From assembly GCA_035308025.1 (NCBI GenBank), contig DATGHL010000053.1, forward strand, positions 62,001 to 126,000: a stretch of DNA of 64,000 nt, written 5' to 3'. The number at the start of each line of letters is the position of its first letter. The stretch's first letter is position 1. The DNA is from Candidatus Binataceae bacterium (lineage in GTDB: Bacteria > Desulfobacterota > Binatia > Binatales > Binataceae). Positions 8,777-19,423 of this stretch are shown in pieces. The notes beneath the pieces are model-generated. The model did not search any database, was not told the origin of the DNA, and saw only the letters and a list, made by a program, of their open reading frames with translations. Position numbers and translations under genes: made by a program.

Positions 8777-9697
8777 ATGCGATTTCAGATCAGGCATCAG
8801 ACGCGATTTGAATACGAGCGCCCGGCTTTCGATTCGCACAACGAAATCCGGCTGCGTCCATGGGACGGCCCGACGCAGCGCTGTCTCAACTTCGAGCTCC
8901 GGACCACGCCTGCCGCCCCGATCGTCGCGTACGAGGATTTCTACGGGAATCACGGGCATTCCGTCTCTGTCGACGATCCGCATGACGCGCTGACGATCGT
9001 CGCGCAATCGGCGGTCGAGATTAACATGCCGCCGCCGCAGACTTATCCCGAAACCCCCTTCTCACGTTTCCTCGGTGACGACGCCCTCCACACTAACGCC
9101 TTTTATGAGTTTCTGGCGCAGAGCCGCTACATCCCTTTCAGCGAGCGGCTGCGCAAGTTCTTCTGGATGGGCGCACGGCCTCAGGGCATGGAGGATGTCA
9201 CTGAATACGTGATGCGAGTGGTGGCGTACGTGCGTGACCAGTTCGAATATGAAACCACCCGCACCCATGTGCATTCGAGCATTAACGACATCCTCAAGTC
9301 GGGCGGCGGCGTCTGTCAGGACTTCGCCCATCTGACGATCGGGTTGCTGCGGCTGGCGGGTGTGCCCGCGCGTTATGTTTCGGGCTATCTCGCGCCTGCG
9401 ACTCAAGCGCCGGGCGCGATGCTCGGTGGTCAGGCGAGTCATGCGTGGCTCGAAGCCTGGCTGCCCGGACCGGGCTGGAGCGGCTTCGACCCGACCCATG
9501 GATGCCGGACCGACGAGCGTCATCTCGGGATGGCGATCGGGCGCGACTATGGCGACGTCCCGCCGATTCGCGGCACCTATCGGAGTCCCGGAGCTAAATC
9601 GATCATGCGGGTCGAGCTGAGTATCGCGCGCGCCGACGAACCGGGTTCGGCAGACGGCGCCGCGACTGCGCTCAAGCTCTGCAGCTCGCAACAGTAG
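8777..9697 (+). CDS. Transglutaminase-like cysteine peptidase family protein
   Basis: A 306-residue protein with an N-terminal beta region (MRFQIRHQTRFEYERP) typical of bacterial transglutaminase N-domains, then the transglutaminase core. The catalytic triad is visible: Cys in GGGVCQDFAHL, His in GQASHAWLEAW and Asp in GFDPTHG. It likely acts as a protease or amide-transfer enzyme on the product of the ATP-grasp/alpha-E pair upstream. A gap of about 140 bases separates it from the alpha-E gene. Confidence 0.9.
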   Translation: MRFQIRHQTRFEYERPAFDSHNEIRLRPWDGPTQRCLNFELRTTPAAPIVAYEDFYGNHGHSVSVDDPHDALTIVAQSAVEINMPPPQTYPETPFSRFLGDDALHTNAFYEFLAQSRYIPFSERLRKFFWMGARPQGMEDVTEYVMRVVAYVRDQFEYETTRTHVHSSINDILKSGGGVCQDFAHLTIGLLRLAGVPARYVSGYLAPATQAPGAMLGGQASHAWLEAWLPGPGWSGFDPTHGCRTDERHLGMAIGRDYGDVPPIRGTYRSPGAKSIMRVELSIARADEPGSADGAATALKLCSSQQ

Positions 9698-9753
9698 AGC
9701 ATCGATTCGCAGATCACCTTTTTGGTTCCGTAAATTAGAGGCCGGTATACCAG

Positions 9754-11265
9754 CTAGGCCGCGTTTCTCACCCATTCGACGGTGTATTGGGTCTCAGGAT
9801 GTTTTTTTCGGATATCATTGAGAAAGCTGTTACGCTGTCGATGCCCTCCAGCGTGTCGCAATGTAGTAATGATTGCCCTGCGAATGTCGGGCTCGCTTTC
9901 CGCACTAGCCGCCTGCATCAAAAAGGACTGTTTGATCTTGTCGCTTCGCGCGAGAGCCCTCCATGCCGCAGCTCGGGTCGGCCAGCGTCTCGATTGATCG
10001 CTCGCGATTCGCTCGAACTCCTTGGCCTCGTCACCCCCAGTACGCACCTGTGACATTGCCATTAACATGTGGAATGTAAGCGCTTCGAAATGATCTTCGG
10101 GCGCCTGCGAAATTAATTTCATACATTCTTCGATTACGCGCTTGGTTGTCTTCGCAACCATCACGTAGGGACCCGCGATCTTGGGGTCGATGTTCATCAA
10201 GTCTCGCCGGCAAACCAGGTCGTAGCAACCATGCATATCGTTCCGGTTTTTCAAGTATTTCAATATCCACCGGTACTGGGATAGCTTGATCTCGGGCGAA
10301 TTCAAAATGTCTTGGTCAAATGCCCGCCTAACACCCCACACACTCAACTCCGGCGAATACGATGCTGCGCCTTCCCAGTACTGGATCTTGGAATCGCGCA
10401 GGTTTTCTCTGGCCTCTTCTGGGTCGTCGAAGAGCTTTGTCTTTTCTTCTGATCTCGTGAGACCCAACATGGGCAGCTCTTTATCTAGTAAAGTAACCAC
10501 AGCCTCACGCAGTGCTCTGGTCTTTGTGAAAATAAGGATATCGTCGCCATAGCGCTTATGATCTGCTCCGGACGCAATAATCGACTGATCCACGGGGGCG
10601 AGAAAAAGGTTACCTAATACGGCTGAAGCCTCCGGACCGATTGGCAAGCCGCGCAGTCCGGTTTGGTCTCGCCAGAATTCTAGGGTTCGCAGAAGTCGCC
10701 GAACAATTTTGTGGTTACAGCGACACCGCAACAGAAGGTCTTCCAGCAGATCAAAACGAATAGATGGATAAAACTTCGTTACATCTGTTCTGCACATAAA
10801 CGGGCGAGTGTCGTCGTCAAGGACACTTATTCCCGCTTCCGTGAAGGCCCTCCAGGCCTCTTTGCTCGATCGAAATGTCCAAGCGCTCGCGGCGTCACCA
10901 AAGGAAGAAATACGGTAAGAATAGACGCGATCCGAAATTGTTGGATCCGTGACTCGCGCGAGGCGGCCTCCATCAACACGCAACAGGGCGAGGTCCGCTA
11001 CACTGGCCACCGCCATCACGCGCAGTTTGTTTGGATACTGTGGATGATAATTCGGATACGGAAATAACGTCAGTGTGTTCGGCGTGTATTCCCTTGAAGA
11101 TGCCCGCTTCGCCAACTGGGACGCGAAGGACTGGGCAAACATCTTATAATCTTCAAAATGGATGACATCAGGAATTTCAAAGAAACCCGAATTGTGAGCT
11201 GCCACTGCTTCAATGTTTCTGTGTAATTGTTCTATGTTGAATGTACAATACCTCCGCCTCTCCAC
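9754..11265 (-). CDS. Stand-alone reverse transcriptase (defence-associated/unknown-group type)
   Basis: A 503-residue protein with a complete polymerase core: motif A TDVTKFYPSI (Asp 161), motif B GLPIGPEASAVLGNLF (206-221), motif C RYGDDILIF with catalytic YGDD at 239-242, preceded by the SDRVYSYR block near 111-118. Residues from about 290 to 503 are a helical C-terminal extension resembling HEAT-type repeats. The start is GTG at 11265; an in-frame stop at 11293-11295 prevents extension. It lacks the group II intron maturase/endonuclease region, retron features and a DGR-type motif B, so by motif form it fits the Abi/unknown-group (DRT) RTs. Base composition is visibly less GC-rich than the flanks, which suggests transfer. 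It is the only gene between the transglutaminase and nrdJ genes, and structured untranslated sequence lies upstream on its strand. Confidence 0.85.
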   Translation of the reverse strand: MERRRYCTFNIEQLHRNIEAVAAHNSGFFEIPDVIHFEDYKMFAQSFASQLAKRASSREYTPNTLTLFPYPNYHPQYPNKLRVMAVASVADLALLRVDGGRLARVTDPTISDRVYSYRISSFGDAASAWTFRSSKEAWRAFTEAGISVLDDDTRPFMCRTDVTKFYPSIRFDLLEDLLLRCRCNHKIVRRLLRTLEFWRDQTGLRGLPIGPEASAVLGNLFLAPVDQSIIASGADHKRYGDDILIFTKTRALREAVVTLLDKELPMLGLTRSEEKTKLFDDPEEARENLRDSKIQYWEGAASYSPELSVWGVRRAFDQDILNSPEIKLSQYRWILKYLKNRNDMHGCYDLVCRRDLMNIDPKIAGPYVMVAKTTKRVIEECMKLISQAPEDHFEALTFHMLMAMSQVRTGGDEAKEFERIASDQSRRWPTRAAAWRALARSDKIKQSFLMQAASAESEPDIRRAIITTLRHAGGHRQRNSFLNDIRKKHPETQYTVEWVRNAA

Positions 11266-11276
11266 CGGCTCGCTAT

Positions 11277-11482
11277 CTCTAAAAGGTACACTTTAGAGGG
11301 CCGGGATTGCTCCCGACCCCCTGCCGTCCCCACATCCGCCGCCTCTCCGCCACACACTGCCTAGCGGACTGAGTAATCCGCTACCTAATCAATCGACCCC
11401 GGAGAAACTCTTCCACGCCGCCCCAAACCATCATCACCTCTGCCATCCCCGCACCGTCCATCCACTGAGTTTCTCCGGGGTC
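11277..11482 (-). ncRNA. Candidate structured RNA upstream of the reverse transcriptase
   Basis: The 233 bases between nrdJ and the RT start contain no coding frame but four inverted repeats. A perfect 16-bp stem pairs 11395-11410 with 11467-11482 around a 56-base loop with only 5 C on the RT-sense strand and three GATGG copies. A 7-bp stem pairs 11362-11368 with 11377-11383. A 5-bp stem lies at 11302-11315. A 7-bp stem pairs 11277-11283 with 11292-11298, ending 12 bases before the RT start codon. Several DRT systems and retrons carry an RNA in this position. The big stem could instead be part of an nrdJ terminator, but no U-run follows it. Confidence 0.5.
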
Positions 11483-11498
11483 CCAAAGCTTTCTCACC

Positions 11499-14285
<2,787 letters not shown>

Positions 14286-14335
14286 CGCTCTTTCGCTCCC
14301 TTCCCGCCCGTGAAACCACCGCCATGTGTCACTCG

Positions 14336-14364
14336 GAATTAGTATGGTGCGAAGATTCTGTCAA
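14336..14364 (-). promoter_or_regulatory. Probable nrdJ promoter
   Basis: On the minus strand a perfect TTGACA (14364-14359) is followed after 17 bases by a TA-rich block (TACTAATTC, with TAATTC as a weak -10). This would give a leader of about 45 bases before the nrdJ ATG at 14285. The -35 is strong, the -10 poor; assignment is by pattern only. Confidence 0.4.
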
Positions 14365-14371
14365 GAGCGAA

Positions 14372-14418
14372 CCCCTACATATGGTGTTCAAGACGTTGTG
14401 AATAACTATATATTAGGT
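14372..14418 (-). promoter_or_regulatory. Pair of NrdR-box-like sites upstream of nrdJ
   Basis: Two 16-base sites, 14372-14387 (core CTACATATGGTG) and 14403-14418 (core ACTATATATTAGG), each match about 12 of 16 positions of the published NrdR consensus. Their centres are 31 bases apart, the three-turn spacing typical of paired NrdR boxes. They lie just upstream of the proposed -35. NrdR represses ribonucleotide reductase genes in response to dATP/ATP, so this placement is as expected. Confidence 0.55.
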
Positions 14419-14427
14419 TGTGGATAA
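14397..14427 (-). promoter_or_regulatory. DnaA-box pair between nrdJ and dciA
   Basis: TGTGAATAA at 14397-14405 and TGTGGATAA at 14419-14427 are the reverse complements of TTATTCACA and TTATCCACA, both perfect matches to TTATNCACA. A one-mismatch copy (TGTGGACAA) lies at 14554-14562. The AT-rich tract between the first two overlaps an NrdR-like site. This may be DnaA control of nrdJ, known in other bacteria, or part of a replication origin next to the helicase-loader gene. The rest of the 337-base gap shows nothing else I recognise. Confidence 0.5.
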
Positions 14428-14622
14428 CTTTCATGCAACCGCCCAAGATGCCCATAAAGGCTGCCTAAAGCCCGCACGAGGCTCAAAGAAGTTGAAGCTT
14501 AGGCTATTGTGATCGCTTCAGCGTGCTGCGAATGCATTTCTATGCCGCTAAACTGTGGACAAACCTGCTAAAAGACCATTGGGCCTCTGGAACGATCAAG
14601 AGATTGTGAGAAACTACCTGCG

Positions 14623-15075
14623 ATGACAATCGCCTCCAGCCGACGCCGGCCGCCGCAGCAGATTGGCGGCGCTATCCAGGATCTGCTCGCGCGCTTCGAT
14701 TCCGACGGGCGGTTCGAGATCGTCCGGCTGATTCGCGTTTGGCCCGAAGTTGTCGGCGAGGCGATCGCGCGGCGCACCGAGATCGTCGGACTCAAGTTCC
14801 ACACTGCGGTAGTGAAGGTATCGGGCGCAATGTGGCTGCAGGAGCTCAACCTGATGAAGCCGCAAATCCTCGACCGCCTGCGCCATCAAATCGACGGCGA
14901 TGCGATCCGGGACGTGCGCTTCATGCAGGGCCGGCTCAGCCGTCGAGAGCGGCCGCGTCTGCGCGCGGTGCCGCGCAATACCCGGAGATCGATTGAGCTG
15001 CCGGGCGTCGCCGATCCTGAGCTGCGGCGCGCCTTTGAGAGTCTGATCGAGGCCTGGGGCCGCTCGCCGCGCTAG
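14623..15075 (+). CDS. DciA/DUF721 family protein (helicase-loading factor)
   Basis: A 150-residue protein of the DUF721/DciA family. The diagnostic block is WPEVVGEAIARRTEIVGLK near residues 40-60, followed by LKFHTAVVKVSGAMWLQELN and the helix EILD/RL region. DciA is the ancestral loader of the replicative helicase DnaB in bacteria lacking DnaC. It starts with ATG at 14623, downstream of DnaA boxes, divergent from nrdJ. The N-terminus RRRPPQQIGGAI is typical; the C-terminal tail is basic and low-complexity. Confidence 0.85.
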   Translation: MTIASSRRRPPQQIGGAIQDLLARFDSDGRFEIVRLIRVWPEVVGEAIARRTEIVGLKFHTAVVKVSGAMWLQELNLMKPQILDRLRHQIDGDAIRDVRFMQGRLSRRERPRLRAVPRNTRRSIELPGVADPELRRAFESLIEAWGRSPR

Positions 15076-15184
15076 CCTGAACGGGGTCGAGCGATTTATT
15101 GTGGCGTCTCGATCATTTAGTGTTTATATCAACCGGGCGGGAGATCTGTCTGCGCTGCCACCGACAACGCAAAAGGAGAATGAA

Positions 15185-15535
15185 ATGAACTTGAAACGTC
15201 CGATGATTCTGCTCTCGGCAACACTGCTGATGGGAGCGCTGAGCGCGCCGGTCATGGCGCAGGGCGAGCCGCTACAACCGCCGCGGCCGACACACTTCGA
15301 CAAACACCATAAGTATGCCGATAAGTTCGGTGATTTTCTCGACAGCCATCCCGGGATGGAAGAACAGTTAAACCACGACCCGCGTCTCGTCGATGACCCG
15401 GCCTACCTGAAATCCAATCCCGACCTGAAGGCTTATCTGGAGCATCATCCGGGCGTCAGAGAGAAGTTCAAGAGTCATCCCACTCTGTTTCTCCGGCGCG
15501 TACATCGGACCCAAGGAACTCCGGCGAAGTATTAG
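15185..15535 (+). CDS. Small secreted protein with HPG/DP repeats
   Basis: The ATG at 15185 has a strong AAAAGGAG ribosome site and opens a 116-residue protein with a clear signal peptide (MNLKRPMILLSATLLMGALS then APVMAQG). The mature part carries loosely repeated units of the form L-x-x-HPG/NPD-x-x-x-x-L (FLDSHPGMEEQL, YLKSNPDLKAYL, EHHPGVREKF). I recognise this only as a recurrent exported protein type without known function. The longer frame from 15101 lacks a start context. Confidence 0.6.
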   Translation: MNLKRPMILLSATLLMGALSAPVMAQGEPLQPPRPTHFDKHHKYADKFGDFLDSHPGMEEQLNHDPRLVDDPAYLKSNPDLKAYLEHHPGVREKFKSHPTLFLRRVHRTQGTPAKY

Positions 15536-15578
15536 GCTCGCGCGATAGCGTCCGACATAAGTCAGTAAACGTTTAGCC

Positions 15579-15614
15579 AACGGTCTCCGTCATACCCTTA
15601 TGGCGGAGACCGTT
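15579..15614 (+). terminator. Strong hairpin after the secreted-protein gene
   Basis: AACGGTCTCCG (15579-15589) pairs perfectly with CGGAGACCGTT (15604-15614). Inside, CATA pairs with TATG after one T-G wobble, giving a 16-bp stem and a CCCT loop. It lies 44 bases after the stop codon at 15535. No long U-run follows, so it may stabilise the 3' end rather than act as a classic terminator. Confidence 0.6.
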
Positions 15615-15641
15615 TGAATAATAGTAAGGAGCTAAAAAAGA

Positions 15642-15770
15642 ATGAACAAACTAGGCGAAGGAAATAAGCGAACAACGAGAGTTTGTTTACTTTGTAAACA
15701 ATTAGCATCGGGCGGGCAGGCAAAGGGGCAAGCAAAACGGCCTACCTACATAGGTGCGAGTTTAGGTTAG
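15642..15770 (+). CDS. Possible 42-residue protein with CxxC motif
   Basis: An ATG at 15642, preceded by AAGGAG ten bases upstream, opens a 42-codon frame ending in TAG at 15768-15770. The product is basic and contains VCLLCKQ, a CxxC pair. No homologue is recognised. The ribosome site is the main support; the palindrome at 15683-15701 lies inside the frame, so the region may instead be regulatory. Confidence 0.3.
   Translation: MNKLGEGNKRTTRVCLLCKQLASGGQAKGQAKRPTYIGASLG
15683..15701. promoter_or_regulatory. Perfect palindrome, possible operator
   Basis: TTGTTTAC, a three-base TTT spacer, then GTAAACAA form a perfect 8+8 inverted repeat in the AT-rich region upstream of the DUF1800/DUF1501 genes. 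The symmetry and size are those of a dimeric repressor site. No adjacent regulator gene is present to assign it. Confidence 0.35.
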
Positions 15771-15809
15771 GTGTTACTCCGAGTTACCGACGGCAGGCGG
15801 TGAGCCGTC

Positions 15810-17378
<1,569 letters not shown>

Positions 17379-17394
17379 GGAACCCAATCGAATC

Positions 17395-18672
17395 ATGTTC
17401 AAGCACGATCATCCCACGCCGCCGGCGAAGATGATGAATCGCCGGCAATTTATTCGCGCCGCCGCCTCGCTTTCTGCCAAAGGCGTGATCCTGCTGGGCA
17501 CGCACTCGTGGGCGGCGCGCGCCTTGGCGGGCGAATCGGCCGACCGCCGGCGACTGGTGGTAGTCTTTCTGCGCGGTGCCGTCGACGGTTTGAACGTCGT
17601 GGTCCCGTATGGCGATAGCGAGTATTACGCGGCGCGCCCCTCGATCGCGATCCCGCGCAAGGGCGATGGCGCGGTCCTCAACCTCGACGGCCACTTCGGA
17701 CTTAATCCCGCGCTCGATGCGCTGATGCCGCAATGGCGCGCCGGCACGCTGGCCTTCGTGCAGGCCTGCGGCTCGCCCGATCCGACGCGCTCGCATTTCG
17801 ACGCGCAGGACTACATGGAGAGCGGCACGCCCGGGATCAAGACGACGGCCGACGGCTGGATGAATCGCGTGCTGGCGGCGTTGCCGGGCCGCAGTCCGAC
17901 CGGCGCGGTGAGCCTGGGACCGGTCGTGCCGCGCATCCTGTCAGGCCGCGTACCGGTCGCGAATATTGCACTCGGGCGCGGCGCGGCGCGTCCCCTGCCG
18001 CTCGACAATCCACGAATCGAAGCGGCCTTCGATCGGCTTTACGATGGTCGCGATGCGATCAGCGTCGCTTACCAGCAGGGTCGCGCCGCGCGCAAGCAGC
18101 TGGTCGGCGAACTGCGGCAGGACATGGCCGAGGCCGATAATGGTGCGCCCACGCCCGACGGCTTCAGTCAGGATGCGGACCGGCTGGCGTACCTGATCCA
18201 GCGGGACCCGTCGATCAAGCTCGCCTTCATGGCGCTGGGCGGATGGGATACGCACGTCAATGAAGGCGCGGTGCAAGGGCAACTCGCAAATCATCTCAAG
18301 CAACTCGGCGACGGCCTCGGCAGCTTCACGAAACTGCTCGGTCCCGCATACGGCGAGACGGTGATCCTCGTGATCTCGGAGTTCGGCCGCACGATGCGCG
18401 AGAACGGCAACGGCGGCACCGACCATGGTCACGGCAATGTGATGTGGGTCATGGGCGGGCCGATCCGCGGCGGGCGGGTTTACGGCCGCTGGCCCGGACT
18501 AGCGAGCAGCAATCTCTATCAGGAGCGCGATCTCGCCGTCACGACGGATTTCCGCGAGCCAATCACTCGAGTGCTCGCCGCGCATATGGGACTCTCAGCC
18601 GCACAACTTGCGCAAATCTTCCCCAATCGCCCGACCGATAGCGGCAACGTCGCGTCATTGATTCGGACCTGA
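17395..18672 (+). CDS. DUF1501 family protein, probably Tat-exported
   Basis: A 425-residue DUF1501 protein, sulfatase/alkaline-phosphatase-like fold. The N-terminus holds NRRQFIRAAASLSAKGVILL, a twin-arginine-type signal. Core blocks are VVFLRGAVDGLNVVVPYGD, PTRSHFDAQDYMESG, and VISEFGRTMRENGNGGTDHG, the last carrying likely metal ligands. It follows DUF1800 directly and is probably cotranscribed. Start could also be the ATG pair at the MMNRRQF segment. Confidence 0.9.
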   Translation: MFKHDHPTPPAKMMNRRQFIRAAASLSAKGVILLGTHSWAARALAGESADRRRLVVVFLRGAVDGLNVVVPYGDSEYYAARPSIAIPRKGDGAVLNLDGHFGLNPALDALMPQWRAGTLAFVQACGSPDPTRSHFDAQDYMESGTPGIKTTADGWMNRVLAALPGRSPTGAVSLGPVVPRILSGRVPVANIALGRGAARPLPLDNPRIEAAFDRLYDGRDAISVAYQQGRAARKQLVGELRQDMAEADNGAPTPDGFSQDADRLAYLIQRDPSIKLAFMALGGWDTHVNEGAVQGQLANHLKQLGDGLGSFTKLLGPAYGETVILVISEFGRTMRENGNGGTDHGHGNVMWVMGGPIRGGRVYGRWPGLASSNLYQERDLAVTTDFREPITRVLAAHMGLSAAQLAQIFPNRPTDSGNVASLIRT

Positions 18673-19345
18673 ACTTTACCCTTCTCGTAATAGAGCTCCC
18701 AACACCAAGGCTGACCGTAGGCATCAACGCGACACAAACCTTGGCGGGCATCTCCACTTGGGACAACAACGTCGTGGAAGCCGGAACTGGAATTGTGCGC
18801 GCCGCGTTTGGCGAGGGAACCTCGACAACCGCCAGCGGTTTCGGGGCGAACGTCTTTGATGGCGGCGGCAAGGTCCGGACGGGCTTTGGCCTCTCGCAGG
18901 ATCTCATCGACGCCGAATTCTTCGCGATCGACGCTAACGGCAGCGCCACCGGGATCGGCACATTTGACGCTACCAATTTCGCCGGTGTCTTCGCCAGCGA
19001 CCTGAATGGCGTCAGCCGCCAGGACGACGGCATCACGCTGGACGGGATGTTCAACTATGAGGATCTGTTCGATCAGAACGGCCCCTTCAGGAGCCACCGC
19101 CGTTCCTGAATAGCAACGGCCGTGGTGGCAATGGGTTCTCCGTAGTGGACTCAAATGGGCTGGTGGCGGCTTCAATGGTCGATTTCGAGAGCAGCACGGC
19201 TCAGGTCAGGGGCTTCAACGTCGTCGATGGGAACAATCTCGATCGGATGTCGGCGTATCTGACCGGCACCACTAATAGTCTCGGCGGCACCATGACTATC
19301 ACGACCCGTGATCAGAACGGCAACACCACCGGCACATTGCCCTGA
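18673..19345 (+). pseudogene. Decayed gene for a glycine/asparagine-rich exported protein
   Basis: Directly after DUF1501 an open frame without a good start runs to 19109 (VGINATQTLAGISTW ... YEDLFDQNGPF). The same kind of sequence resumes in another frame (FLNSNGRGGNGFSVVDSNGL ... NGNTTGTLP) and ends at 19345. The two halves join if a single frameshift lies near 19085-19105. Missing start plus frameshift suggest a remnant. No family is recognised; the style resembles beta-rich surface proteins. Confidence 0.5.
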
Positions 19346-19371
19346 CGCTCCGGCGGAACCGGAAGTGTTTC

Positions 19372-19404
19372 CCGGACGTTCCCGCGGCTAGCGGGAACGT
19401 CCGG
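19372..19404. terminator. Hairpin between converging transcripts
   Basis: CCGGACGTTCCCGC (19372-19385) pairs perfectly with GCGGGAACGTCCGG (19391-19404) around a GGCTA loop, a 14-bp stem. It lies between the plus-strand remnant and the minus-strand secreted protein and probably acts as a bidirectional terminator. Confidence 0.65.
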
Positions 19405-19423
19405 AGACTTATCGGCTAGAGGG

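Noticed and set aside
9754-11265. Retron, group II intron or diversity-generating retroelement
   Set aside because: The RT has no maturase/endonuclease part, motif B is GLPIGPEAS rather than the DGR form, and no template/variable repeat pair or msr-msd type arrangement was seen around it.
11395-11482. Ordinary intrinsic terminator of nrdJ
   Set aside because: The 16-bp stem is interrupted by a 56-base loop and no U-run follows on the transcribed strand. Not excluded fully, but not a good terminator.
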